64,000 nt of DNA from Trichostrongylus colubriformis (Eukaryota; Nematoda; Chromadorea; Rhabditida; Trichostrongylidae), in NCBI GenBank assembly GCA_963978905.1, contig OZ022257.1:52284873-52348872 (forward strand), given 5' to 3'. Under the pieces are notes generated by a model, which was given only the letters and a program-made list of their open reading frames with translations, had not been told where the DNA came from and searched no databases. Made by a program: the position numbers and the translations under genes. Positions 1 through 10,852 of the stretch are shown piece after piece (positions within the stretch are counted from its first letter, which is position 1; the number at the start of each line of letters is the position of its first letter).

Positions 1-249
1 ATCTTAACAGAAATGCTTTCATTTCAATCTCCACTGACTATGCCTCTAGTTTTCTATTCATTTGCCTCTTTGTTGACCAGGCCTCTGTAAGATGAGGGCA
101 CTCCGCCATTTTTAGATATTTTTAATAATTACTGTAACATAATATGCTAAATATTCAGACAACACAAAACAGAATTATTCAACAAGAAAGTTAAAGTGTG
201 ACATGAAAACACGATAAAAGAATGAAGATGGGTCGATTTAGGCCGTCGA

Positions 250-561
250 TTATCGACCATACATCCCACCCATAGGATAACCCATTCCACCCATAGGATA
301 TCCCATTCCCATTCCTCCCATTCCTGTCATGCCACTTAACATTCCAAGTGGGCCCATTCCCATTCCCATCTGTCGTCTTTCTCGCGGAGATCTGAAATAG
401 TCAAATTTAAAAAATTAAAAAATTTCTGTGGTTATTTAGCTGCGTATGGGTGGAGGGACTCACCTAGCATCGGCTAACTCAGTCCACCTTGACATCGCTG
501 GTACGGCAGCAGAAACACCACACATAATAGCCAATACTAATAAGACGAGCAGAACACGCAT
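250..561 (-). CDS. Small secreted Met/Gly-rich peptide precursor, two exons (antimicrobial/neuropeptide-like)
   Basis: Exon 1 is 561-464 and exon 2 is 391-250; the 72-nt intron has GT (gtgagt) and AG (tatttcag) ends, and the joined frame is 79 codons plus stop. Residues 1-19 form a signal peptide (MRV followed by a Leu/Val/Ala core ending VSAA). Residues 34-39 are SPRERR, where RERR fits a furin/kex2 cleavage site. The remainder is almost only Gly, Met, Tyr and Pro (repeats such as GMGYPMGG) and ends MYGR, a possible amidation end. The ATG at 561 is chosen over an upstream in-frame ATG at 651 because it starts the signal peptide and lies just after TTATTTCAG (578-570), a probable trans-splice acceptor. 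The composition recalls nematode NLP/caenacin-type peptides (family knowledge), but Met replaces much of their Tyr/Trp. The mature role, in antimicrobial defence, cuticle or signalling, is inference. Confidence 0.75.
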
Positions 562-569
562 TTTCTTCT

Positions 570-578
570 CTGAAATAA
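570..578 (-). promoter_or_regulatory. Probable trans-splice acceptor of the peptide gene
   Basis: TTATTTCAG on the minus strand ends at 570, eight bases before the ATG at 561. Its upstream side is AT-rich and has no good donor in frame. This is the normal layout for a spliced-leader acceptor in nematodes; the spliced leader itself is not in this window. Confidence 0.5.
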
Positions 579-579
579 C

Positions 580-1920
580 TGGCTTTAATTTTCCGAATAA
601 AATAAATATAAATAACCGATAACTCGATGTTGAAATGTCACACTGGTCCACGAGAAATCTTCAAAAAAGCAAAATACGATTTCTGCTTTAACGATGTTCA
701 GCACCTCCACATACAGACTCCGCTCTTCGGAAAATCTTTGTAAATTTGATTCACTAATGGAAACTATTCATAGAAATCTTGAGCAATGGCAAGAGCTACT
801 AGAGAGCTGCAAAAGTGAAAAAATATGACAGCTGAAAGATGAACGCCGATCTGTAAACCATGTGTAATGGAGGATAAAGATGGTAGGAGGAAATACTTTC
901 CAGTGCTATGGACTTCAAAATAGGGGAGGACAAGATCTCGGCGGAGAGCAGAAGCTCCGATGGAATGATTTTCTCATGTAAAAGGGATTTGTCGTTAAAA
1001 TGGAAACGAGTTACCCTTTTCATGTTCCCTCGCTTCACTATGTCAAGCTGGTCTTCAACATCACCCTATCCCCTCATGCCCAATGTAGCTTACCTCTCGA
1101 AAAACTATAGGTTCAGGGTTTACCGGTGTAGAGAACAACACTCACAGCCAGGCCACCTTGAACCCTGGTGAAAAGCTTGAAGAATCAAGGCGCTGATAAA
1201 AAGTTCCGTCTGACCTCGAACGCGTAATGTACTAAAGCAATCATTAGCACCTTTTCATCACGTGCATTGCAAAATGACGAATGCGGTCCCAACTCTGTTG
1301 AAGTAAAAAAAATGGCAAAATTCAAACAAAATTGGTAAAAAACCCTCCAGCAGATAAGTCGCATATTTGTCAATAAAGTGAATCAGTTGAAATGATCTCG
1401 AGAATATTTACGAAAATTTACGACGTGGAAGAGGTCTCCAACAATAAGGAGGCATTTAGTAGACTTATAAATTTGGTTATAAAGTAATGACGTTTACTAT
1501 AGAAGGGAATCTCAGTGTTTCTGAATACAATAAAACTAAATAGTAAAAATATCAAAAATAGGCCTTAAGACAGTCCCATCGGACGGCCATGATACGATTC
1601 TTTTATAGAAAACGGAATTATTGTAATGTTATTCAACTTTGTCCTGAAATCAACATCATAGTTGATACTGGTTTTCGATAAAGTTGTAATATTGCGTACT
1701 GTTTTCCACATATAGCGTCTACATCGAAGATCGGTTGGGGAGGGGGACAAGGGAGAGGGGCTGAGTCATACAACATCATCCGGAAAGCTACTTTACAAAG
1801 TGCTCGCAAGGGATTCCATGGATTGGTACGTCGTCGAATTAAGCAGTCTGATGTTCAAGGGCGCTGAGAAGGGGTAACGGGGAATTCTCTAAAAAATGAC
1901 ACCACTGCTGATGGCGCAGT
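580..1920. other. Stretch with no supported gene
   Basis: Only short open frames occur here on both strands, without convincing splice sites or recognisable protein. A purine-rich tract lies near 1737-1760. Confidence 0.5.
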
Positions 1921-1925
1921 TCGTG

Positions 1926-1973
1926 GTTTGAAACACTGCTAAAAGCATGACGTGCTGTCATGGTTTCAAACCC
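1926..1973. repeat. Nested hairpin
   Basis: GGTTTGAAAC (1926-1935) is mirrored by GTTTCAAACC (1964-1973). Inside it CATGAC (1948-1953) pairs with GTCATG (1958-1963), giving a two-level stem. It lies just before the larger hairpin at 2023-2102 and may belong to the same element. Confidence 0.6.
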
Positions 1974-2022
1974 CATCAAATTCAGAAGAATTGTGAAATT
2001 TCATAATTTCTCACGCCATAAC

Positions 2023-2102
2023 GTGATAAACTGCAGTGCAGTTCTTAAATAGGAGAGGTCACTTGACCACTTCTATTTAAGTACTGCACTTCAGTTTACC
2101 AC
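2023..2102. repeat. Long hairpin, about 39-bp arms with a 2-nt loop
   Basis: The left arm is 2023-2061 and the right arm 2064-2102; they are reverse complements apart from about five mismatches, with almost no loop. It could be a MITE remnant or could be transcribed as a small-RNA precursor; the sequence alone does not decide. Confidence 0.7.
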
Positions 2103-2109
2103 AGTAGGT

Positions 2110-2480
2110 ACATACATGCTGTCGCGGAACGCGACTGTCTCTGTGGGCGCACCGCACGCCCGGCCCCGCCCCCAGTCGTGGTTCCATGAAAGGGTCGCCA
2201 CCGCAAGTCGGTGCTCATACACTTTCCCCCGGGAGGGAGTGCACCGGGTGAAAGCTGCTAGGATGTCAGGTTGGACTGTTGAGGGTGAGAACTTGACTCT
2301 CACGCTCAGCAGGCCGATATGGAAGCGGTGCGATCGGGCGGACCTGGTCGGCTTGGTTGGGCGCCGCTACACCCGAGGTCGTGGACGGCTGCAGGCGGGT
2401 AGATAGCCTGCAGGGTGCAGGGGTTACCGCAGTTACCGCTAGCATTCCAGTAATTGACCCTTGGGGGAATGAAGCATGGT
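2110..2480. other. GC-rich island of unknown origin
   Basis: The base composition changes abruptly to GC-rich between about 2113 and 2420 and returns to AT-rich by 2500. An open frame on plus (2116-2406) is Arg-rich and unlike any family I recognise, and open frames exist on both strands, as expected from composition alone. It may be the 5' part of a retroelement. A second GC-rich patch occurs at 2650-2800. Confidence 0.35.
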
Positions 2481-2839
2481 CGAACCTCAGTCCAGACAGG
2501 AAGATGAGAGTAGGGCGACTATTGTGAATGTATGTATATAATAAATATGGGTGCTTAAATCTTGTACTCGCTGTCGTTCCAAGAGTAGTTTATAGGTAGA
2601 AGTGCGGGAGCCAATACCCCGGAAAATGGCGGCCATACTGTGGGGAAAGCAGTATGGTTTCTGGGGAAGCCCATGTGAACAGTGACAACCCGCAGGCACA
2701 GCGGCCGGGTGGCGCTGGGTTTGGAGACCCGCATCTCGATGCTGTTACGCTAGCGGCTAGTAGGATAACCGCCCGACGAGCCGCAACACATGCGGGCAGG
2801 AGTAAGTTCCGCAAGAAAATAAGTGAGCCTTCGAACTCA

Positions 2840-4085
2840 TGAATAAGAAGGGTTATGGCGTAAGGTTGGTGTTCAGAACCGATGCGCACTTCAGAATAGA
2901 GGTGATGAAGTAAGAAATAATTCTCGGATAAAACCATTATTTTCTTTGTACTGTCCTTTTTAGAGCTTTCGGTGAATCTTTTTATGTGCTAGGTTTGAAC
3001 AAAAACATTTCACAAGAAACTGCCCCAAGTTCTTGTCCTTCTTGCAGTCATCGATGTCCACACCTGAAGCTTCTGGGTTTGCCATCGAAAACAACGGCGA
3101 ACGAAAGGTAAGCAGCTTGGTGATCCTGCATAAAATCGAATGCAAAACGATTTGTACCACTGGGTTCTTTGACACTTTAACTTCCACATGTAGGAGAAAG
3201 TAGTGTAGTGATAAGTAGGGGCCGCTCCCTTAAGCGTGGTCGTGGGAACAAATACAGGATAGTGCATGGGCCAACGAAGCCTTCTATCCTTTAGGTGTAG
3301 AAGAACTCTTTGTCATACTCATGTGAAACTGCAAAAACGCTGAATTATATAGCGGCTGGTTTCACATATCATTGTATAGATCGAATCGCATTCAAGTGTC
3401 ACTAAGATTCTAAGGGAACAATTTGCAGGGTGCATTGAAAATCAAAATTTTTTCGCAATTGCTATATTTTTCGTTCTTAATGTGCAATAATTTTTGCAAC
3501 TGGCAAATCTTTGAAGCATTTCTTCTTCACCTTTTTTGTGATGTTGTTATGTAACCGGAAATGAAATTATTGAAAGTCCAGACACTCAAGTGTCGTTTGT
3601 TTATGTCGCAATGCGGCTTAGTACAGAACGTAGTCTAGCACTTAGTTCAAGGGACAGCTGGCCCTGGAACAACATCGTGTGATGTACGATGGTGATTTGT
3701 TTTCATAGTGATCCACAGTTTGTTTTGCTGTCTGTGTGTGCCTTCTCGTATTGAGCACAAATCAATGAGTTCTATTCACCAACATCCAACGGCTACAACT
3801 ATTATATCTTCGCTCCCATTTTTTTAAATAAAGACATGATCAAATGAGCTATTTTTCCTATATTATGAATAAGGCAACTACTGAACAGATCGTCTTCTCA
3901 GTAGCTTCCTCTCAGGACCTCCTTCCACTGCACCAATAGCTCCCTTGCTTTTTCTAAAAACTTACTAGTGATAATTTTGATCGAGTTGTGTGATATATGG
4001 TTGATCAGAGCTCAGTGGTGCAATTGTGGTAAAGGGCAGGAGGAAATGGCAAAAATTGAACAGTTCCTTGTCAATTTATCCTTTT
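2840..4085. other. Stretch with no supported gene
   Basis: A weak coding-like patch lies on the minus strand near 3000-3090 (a frame starting MANPEASG), but no good splice sites define it. The rest, including AT-rich 3400-3600, holds nothing I can support. Confidence 0.4.
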
Positions 4086-4088
4086 TAG

Positions 4089-4314
4089 GTCAATGTGGCA
4101 TGGGGAGGCGCAGCTTGCCGGTAAAATTCTTGACAAATCTGGGAGAACCCCAGATGGCTAGGGTACACACCCCCGGGAGATCGCTGATAACAATGTCAAG
4201 CTCATTCCTTTAAAAAGCTCAGAAAAATCTGGGGCCCCAGACAGCTAGAGGGTACGCCTCAACTGGAAGATCAGTGCTGCCGGCAAGTCGTGCCTTTTCC
4301 CTTGCCACATTGAC
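4089..4314. mobile_element. Foldback/MITE with GTCAATGTGGCA ends
   Basis: The left end GTCAATGTGGCATGGGGAGG is matched by the reverse complement of the right end (4285-4314), including the TTGCCGG block further in. The interior holds two direct, diverged copies of a segment starting AATCTGGG (about 4134 and 4229), each followed by a CTAG...GGGTAC block. The flanks (cctttttag, tctttttg) are similar but no exact target duplication is evident. It is non-coding. Confidence 0.6.
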
Positions 4315-4379
4315 TCTTTTTGTTTTTTGTTTTTTGCAGCAAAAAAGCTCTAACAGTCGTTTTTCCTCACCCCTTACCT

Positions 4380-6900
4380 TTTGCCTATTTACACCAATAA
4401 CGGCTGAGGAGTAGATGCAGACAGCGAGAATCCTTTCTAGTCAGGCGGCCGCGAGTGTTGCCCCGCCCTTGCCACAACTCACCTAACGGATGGAGGAAGT
4501 GTCAAACGCCTTGCTAGCTCCGGTTTCCAATCGCTCTTCATGTTCAGAAAACGCTAATGTAGACGTATTCGCTAAAATCCTCGACCAGATCTCCGTTCAT
4601 AATCACTGGATTCTGCCTTGCGTAGACGTTCGTCATGAGCTTTGTCTTGGACTTGTTGATCACAAGGCCTGCCTTCTAGCCTTCAGCATCCAAGCTGCAG
4701 AGCATCACGTTGGCCTCCTCATGTGTACTGGTAATCAGCACGACGTCGTTCGCAAATCGCAGATGGTTCACGCGCTTCCCGTCGGTGTTACCTCCGAATT
4801 GACTCCAGTCGCAGCGACAAATCGTGGACTTGAGGCTTGCAAAGAAAAGGTCTGGAGAGATGGGATCTCTCTGTCGTACTCCTTGCTCCTCAGCTACTTC
4901 GACGTCATTATGACAAGGCCAAAACACTGTGGTGCAATTTGTACAGCACTTGCTCAGCACATTCGCGTAGCGTCTCTCCACGCCTTGCTCTTCCAGCACT
5001 TCCCACACCTTCGAGGGTTCCACCGAATCAAACGCCTTCTTATGTCTATAAAAGTAAGCAGCAGCGACATGTGATGTTCGCGGGCTACGTCGATCAACCG
5101 ACAGCAAGTGACGATATGGTCCTGTGTGCTGTATGTGTGACGGAATCCTGCTTGTTCTACCGGTTGTGCTTCATCAAGTGTCCATCTTATGCGTGCAAGG
5201 ACGCAGCGTGTGAAAACCTTGTACAGCACTGGCAGAAGGGCTATAGGACGATAGTTGGATAGATCTTTCTGTCCCCTTTTTTGAATAGCAAGATCGTCAC
5301 TGATTTCCTCCAAGCGTCTGGCCTGGTATTTTCTTACATATCGAGTAAACCATTTAGCGAGGGCGCGATACAGCGGTTCCCCGCACGAACGAAGCGTCCG
5401 CGGTGATGCCATTGTTTCCGGGAGTCTTTCCTTGAGGCATTCGCTCAACAACGTAATGCATCTCCGACGGCCAGAAGGGCAGTACATCTTCTCGAGCGCT
5501 GAGTGCCACTGTGGAGTATGCATTTGATTATGACTTTGAAAAGTCAGAGAAGAAGTTTGCCATAATGCGCTACATTTCCGCTACAGTTTGCCATAATGCG
5601 CCCAGACGAGCTTCGGGTCTCATTTGGTACTTTCAGACATGGGATCACCACACGATACTCTGCTAATCCTCTTCTTGCCTTCTTGAGGCCGCGTTTTCCT
5701 TCAGCTGCACCGAGCTGGCGGTTTCTAGCACAACGGGCATGACCTTTCCTGCCAAGACGATTGAGAGCAGTGTACTTCAGATGGTATTTCACTGGTTCCA
5801 CCTGCCTTCTATTTCAGACATGGTCCGTGTAGCTTCAGGAGTGCGGCGTGAGGCATGATTGGGTGCCAATTTGCGGCAGCCGCCCACTATGCCTGAAATG
5901 GTACTTACGACTGAATCGTACTCCTTCTTGCGGTCAGGAAGCACGTTGACTTGCTCCTTCGTCAACATCCTTTTAACTGCCTCGACATCAACTTCTCGAC
6001 ATGGTTGCCTTGATAAAGCTCGAGGCATGCGTGTCTACCCACGCTCGAAATGCAAGCGAGCTAAAAGCCGATGGTCGCTTCCTGTCATGAAAGAGGGTAC
6101 CACAGAGACATCCGTTATGAACCTTCGATTACATAGAATATGGTCGGGCTCGTGATGATGTTCCGCATTATGAGAAAGTTAACCCCATTTTATCCGTGGT
6201 TTTGACGAACTGGCTGTTCTCTGGAAAAGGTGGCGGACTTCGCGAAATATCGCCAGCCTTTCTCCTGCTTCGTTTCACGTCTCAGCCGAGTGCGGTCAGA
6301 TGAAAATTTTCCCAGGTTTGCGGGCGCCTTTCCGGGCATTGAAATCACCGATTACTCGACATAGTAGCTTCTTTCAGTATGCACGAGGTAGGTTAGCCGG
6401 TCGTAGATGTCGTTATGCTCTTAACTCGTCTTTGTCTGCCGTAGGCGCGTAGACTTGAATGATTGAAACAGTCCTCCTTAGTGGGTGAGGCGGTCAGCAC
6501 TGCGGAAGATAACCGTGAAACGTAACACTAACGACATTGCTGAGGAAGTGAGGTGCTACAACAAAACTCACGCCACCGGATGTTTAGTTAGCCTTCCGCG
6601 GTCCAAGAAACACTCCTGTCCCATCACTTCACGAACGAGCGAGCGGTTTTTCCTTTTCGTTTTGCTCACTCCGATAACATCAAGGTTGATCCGTTTCGCT
6701 CCATAGATGAGTGCCGAAAGCTAAGCGGCCGAACCTATGCTGCGACAGTTGTATGTGCAAGCATCAGATGGCTCGCTCTGGTCCATCTTCTGCGGTAACC
6801 TATGACCCTGAGATTTCTTCGCTTTTGTCTGTTTGCATATCCAGCGCTACCGGACTAGGCAGGGACAGCCTGCAGGGGACTAAAGCGATGTCGAGAAGTG
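4380..6900 (-). pseudogene. Decayed RTE-type non-LTR retrotransposon (APE endonuclease plus reverse transcriptase)
   Basis: Read on minus, the element starts near 6760 with CTYNCRSIGS, the conserved N-terminal block of RTE endonucleases. VYAPT follows near 6440 and the SDHR block near 6070-6100 (GSDHRLL), both from the APE-type endonuclease. A linker at 5540-6030 leads to the RT domain: LSNYRPIALL near 5250, QAGFR near 5130, FID joined with a frameshift to KAFDSV near 5040, GVRQRDPISP near 4870 and FANDVVLI near 4735. The catalytic F-A-D-D is changed to F-A-N-D. KAGLVINKSKTKLM (about 4650) and SEYVYISVF (about 4550) follow. Frameshifts and stops near 4545, 4675, 5050 and 5540 make it inactive. 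Antisense open frames at 4490-5262 are shadows. Confidence 0.88.
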
Positions 6901-8060
6901 GCTGCAGCAAATTTTATCTCACATCATAGCCTCGCTAGGGTATTCCTGTTACTCAAGAAATGGCCGTTCTACTATGAGCTAGGGCACTTTGGGTTCTTTG
7001 GTCGCGAAGATCATACGGGGCTTGGCCGAGCCCTATTCAGAAGGGTATCTCAGACTTCGCTGCAAGCTCGCACACCGCGGCAAGGTAGAACCCAAGTGCG
7101 AGTAGTACCTTTGATGCACTTGTCAAAGCGAGAGCGAATGCGGAACTCGACGTAAGTATGCTTTCTTGATTAATATTGGAATATGACGGATTTCTTAGCT
7201 TCGGCTTGTCGTGATGGAAAAAAATGCGGGCGACTTGCTGTCTTGTGCCTGGTTAAGGTAGCACTTCATCCTTAGAGATGCGTCGAATTTGTGAAATTGA
7301 CATTGTTTCCAATTACCAAACCCTGTTCTCTTTCAGAATAGGTTCCGTGGTCGTAGCATGCTGATATTCAACCCTACTTATTGTTAGGTGCAAAAACGGT
7401 GAGCGCTGTACAGTCCCCAAAGAAAGAAGTGCGAAAGGGCAGCAAGGGGAGAACTTCACTCACTTTTGAAAAATTATCGTCTGCGATGACCACGTGATAG
7501 CAAATTGCACACAAGTAACCCAGTATCATTATTCACCTAGTGATTATAATTTCAATGAAAAGAGGACTGCAATTTTCTCGTGACAGACGGCAAGTGCAAC
7601 TCACGAAAAACTGAAATCCACCCTCCTTCACACTCCTGCCATATTGTTTGCGGCGCAATGATTGTAGATTGAGACAGGGTCAAGCCTTGTGTGGAGGGAA
7701 ATTTCAGGGAAATACTCTCAGTAACGATTCCGACACTATCTCTGCTCCAATACTCAAACCGTCGCCCCAGAAAAGGTGTCAACGTGCTTCCAGTATGAGT
7801 CTCTCCACATATCATTTTACTAAAGTTGAATTTTCATTGACGAAAAAGATATTTTTCCAGTCCTTATTTCCCTCATTTCTGTCATGACTGTCAGTATACA
7901 TTCACAAAGGCTGCATCGGTATGTACTCATACGCCAAGGTTTCACAGTGCACCTTATTTTAGGACATGGTGATCACTTCAGATGCCAACCAGATGCGGTG
8001 ATCCGAGCTCGCACTTATCTCTTTTCGCATGCTGCACGTCGTGGTGCGATATACGACGTA
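6900..8060. other. Stretch with no supported gene
   Basis: 6900-7150 may be the 5' untranslated part of the RTE element. Nothing recognisable lies beyond it; open frames are short and occur on both strands. Confidence 0.4.
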
Positions 8061-8064
8061 AGGC

Positions 8065-8234
8065 CGCATTCATACTCTGCAGTACCCGCGGCAGGACGTG
8101 GCTGCTTGTCTCTGCGTCTCCGCCTTGCCATCCTGTCTCGCTGCCTGGGTCGTCTGTGCACCTCCCTCGTGCCGCTCTGCCTTGCTGCCTGTGGACGCAA
8201 CTATGCCCTGTCGGCGCTGTGTATGCAGGCGGAC
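8065..8234 (-). mobile_element. MITE of the GCRTTCATACTTTGC family, diverged copy
   Basis: It begins CCGCATTCATACTCTGCAG and ends with the imperfect inverse CTGTGTATGCAGGCGG. Its interior, read in reverse, matches 43881-44297 closely (GACAGGGCAT, GGCAGC, GCAGCCACGTCCTGCCG) but lacks the insert found there. It therefore serves as an empty site for that nested insertion. The overlapping open frames at 7884-8282 are composition-driven. Confidence 0.65.
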
Positions 8235-8239
8235 TTTGA

Positions 8240-9318
8240 TTGCAAGCTGACTGGCAGCAAACCTGGGGGTGCTCACTCGTGAAATACAGTAAATTCGAAC
8301 TACCTAGCTGAATTGTCAGGCTTCAAAGGCGTTAAGGAATCTGAAGCGATCGCCTTCTGTGATTGTTCCGAACAAAATAGACTGGGAGCATCGTACATGA
8401 TGGTGGATGGCTTCGTACTGTGAGCACTACGAAAATGTGGAAAGCTACCTTGCGCTCATCAGGAATGAAAAAATATGCACTGTCTTCCACTCTATAACTG
8501 CAATGCCAGTGATGCGAGCACAGTGATACTTTTGGGCTCCTTCTGTATAAATATGGCGGCACTCCATAGGATTGCTCAGCTATCCCACCATACCCCTCTT
8601 TTTTTACATAGTCCCTTCCTCAAATTTGCTTTCCTGAGTCGCTGTTTTACTCTACCTTCCCTAAGTATCACTTTAAAAAGGAATTTCTCAGGAAAGTGGG
8701 ACTATAGAAAAATTAGAACGATTTTAAACAAGCTGAGAAATGTGCAGATAAGTAAGTAGGCACATCGCTATGTTCTCAGCGTATTCATCCTATCCATCCT
8801 ACACCCGCCCAGGAGCTAAGTTAATCCTGTTCTCCTCAGTAGTCTTTTTATGCCATGCAGCCTATTCGCCCAGAATTTATGGGGTTACATAAGGTTTTTC
8901 TTGGTTTTCATGGTATTGATGTTTGCGGGTGGCAAGAAAAATCCCTCCGTGATTGATGTTTTTCCCCTCCGAAATGCGATCGTTTTGGCGAAGTATGGGT
9001 GATTCATCATGTCTGCTGCCCTATACCAACGGATAGCGTACATAGAAAGGGCAGTAGATGATGAGAAAACTCGTTGTCGAGTACGCTTACCCGAATTGCT
9101 TTTTCTTTTTTTGCCTCTGGAAGGTACTCAAATCTGAGCCAATCCATGCTTTTTTTTCGAAAAAAAAAGAATAGAAATGTAGCCTAGAGTACATATGAGT
9201 CTTGTACTCACACCAGTGTATGCTTATATAACTGAATGCCCATTTATTTAATATATTACATTACTTTCATGAGTAGTGTGAATTTTCCAAAAAATTATAA
9301 CGTTTATAATTATTAAAA
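8240..9318. other. Stretch with no supported gene
   Basis: AT-rich DNA with short homopolymer runs (for example near 9150). No protein family, RNA gene or repeat copy is recognised. Confidence 0.4.
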
Positions 9319-9321
9319 CTA

Positions 9322-10067
9322 CAGGGGGTGCCAAAAAAAAAAGTAATTTTGTCTCCTCCACTTTCGACCCCATTTAGCCAAACTACAGTAAATTCTATTG
9401 AGGTATTCTCATCCCCAGAATCAAGAGCAGACCTAACTCTATCATTATACTCCGTGGCAGCCTCCTGCACGAGCAGAAATGGGAGCAAGGAAAGACTGAA
9501 CAAGATGTATCACCTCAACTGGGCAAAATCCGAAATTTCTTCGCCCTCTTTCACAACCTTGCTGACGTTCGTTCAATCTGGGTATCTAAGGGGATTCATA
9601 CCGGATGGTGTTCTTTAACATTGCGTTTTTCCCGGGTTCCCAGCGCCCTTCGTTTCCAAGAGCCAAAACGTTCCCCTACTACTGAAACCCCTCCGGAGGC
9701 GGATTTGAGGCATGAAAATGATACTTTGGATCATAGCAGCCTTGTCCAAGCAGCAGGGGCTCTGTGACTTCCAAGAACCGAAGGGCCAACCCTCAGGAAG
9801 CTTCCCACAAAAGACCTACCACGGAGCTTGGCTCCACTGTTTTTAGCGAATTTTTAAATGTAGGTACTCCGAAGCCCGACTGCGCCGAATGAAACCTCCA
9901 TATTTTTATGAACGTGAACGTGAGGAGCCACAGCTTGTTCCTGCTTTTAGAGGAACATTTCGAGAATGTTTTGCCCCAATGCCTTTATCTCTTTCGTTTC
10001 CCTACGTTTTGTAAAATTGGCAGATGTGAGCCGTGGGCAAAATTACTTTTTTTTTTGGCACCCCCTG
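9322..10067. mobile_element. 746-bp TA-flanked DNA element (Tc1/mariner-like ends), non-autonomous
   Basis: The left end CAGGGGGTGCC, then an A-run and GTAATTTTG, is repeated in reverse at 10037-10067, and both sides carry TA (9320-9321 and 10068-10069). About 30 bp of terminal inverted repeat is visible. No transposase motif (DxE/DxD blocks) is found in any frame. A second, degraded copy lies at about 56750-57490, matching through the interior (GGGCAAAATCCGAAA, CCCCTCCGGAGGC). Confidence 0.82.
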
Positions 10068-10294
10068 TATAAACGTTTGAAATAGTGGATTGGTTGGAAT
10101 GGATGAGTTTCCTGAGAAGTGGGCGTGTTCCAATAATAATTACAAATATGAAACTGCTGACAGTTCAGTGAATGTTAGAATGCATGTTATTCACTACTGT
10201 TGCTGTAAATAAAAGGTTATTACTTTCAGCGTTCCGTGTTATCATGAAACCTCTTTTTCTATCAACAGTCGGCCTTTTTCTTTATGTTTCCTTA

Positions 10295-10420
10295 CCAGTC
10301 GGATTGGCCGGCTGACGCCGGCCATTCCGACTGGTCCGGGCCGGCTTCGCCGGCCCGGAGGCCGCCTTCGGCGGCCTTATAGGGGGCGACTCTCGGCTCG
10401 CCGCTGACGCGGCGAGCCGA
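10295..10420. repeat. Four consecutive GC-rich hairpins
   Basis: Hairpin 1: 10295-10334, 18-bp stem with one mismatch, loop TGAC. Hairpin 2: 10335-10359, perfect 11-bp stem, loop TTC. Hairpin 3: 10359-10377, perfect 8-bp stem, loop TTC, sharing one base with hairpin 2. Hairpin 4: 10393-10420, perfect 12-bp stem, loop TGAC. Near-perfect pairing in four successive stems points to recent origin or maintenance. The cluster stands at the left side of the tandem-repeat block that follows. Confidence 0.85.
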
Positions 10421-10529
10421 TTTTCGCGGGTATTGGAGCATAGCTACCCCTCAGCAAAGTTGGCACAATTCTACTATCACTTGTCTTTATAGAATCGTGC
10501 GCTCATGCTCTACCAATCCCATGCTTGTC

Positions 10530-10852
10530 CCTCCTCAAACGAGGTTCCTAGGCCATGCTGGAACGGAGTTATGAATTTTTGTTTTAAGCTCCGCCCATTG
10601 AACTTACGCTCCGCCCACCGCTCTTGTGGGCTTTGTCACCGACCTTATTCCAACTTCTCCCTGCGTCTAGGCTCTTTTGGAACTGAATTAGATTATTTTC
10701 AGATAATTATCACATTTTTAGCGCGCGCCACGCCCACAGTGGGCGGAGCGCAACACTGTCCATGTGTGTCACCGACCTTATTCCACCCTCCTCAAACGAA
10801 GTTCCTAGGCCATGCTGAAACGGAGTTATGAATTTTTGTTTTAAGCTCCGCC
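10530..10852 (+). repeat. Direct repeat pair (about 258 bp apart) preceding the tandem array
   Basis: CCTCCTCAAACGARGTTCCT and the following CCATGCTG, CGGAGTTATG and TTTTTGTTTTAAGCTCCGCC blocks occur at about 10533-10605 and again at 10788-10852. Between them are further short echoes (CTCCGCCC, CACCGACCTTATTCCA twice). The second copy runs straight into the 146-bp array. Confidence 0.75.

Noticed and set aside
2116..2406. An Arg-rich 96-codon gene in the GC island
   Set aside because: Both strands are open across the same interval and no family is recognisable.
4490..5262. Plus-strand genes of 194 and 141 codons
   Set aside because: They are antisense to the RTE reverse transcriptase, whose conserved blocks are on the minus strand.
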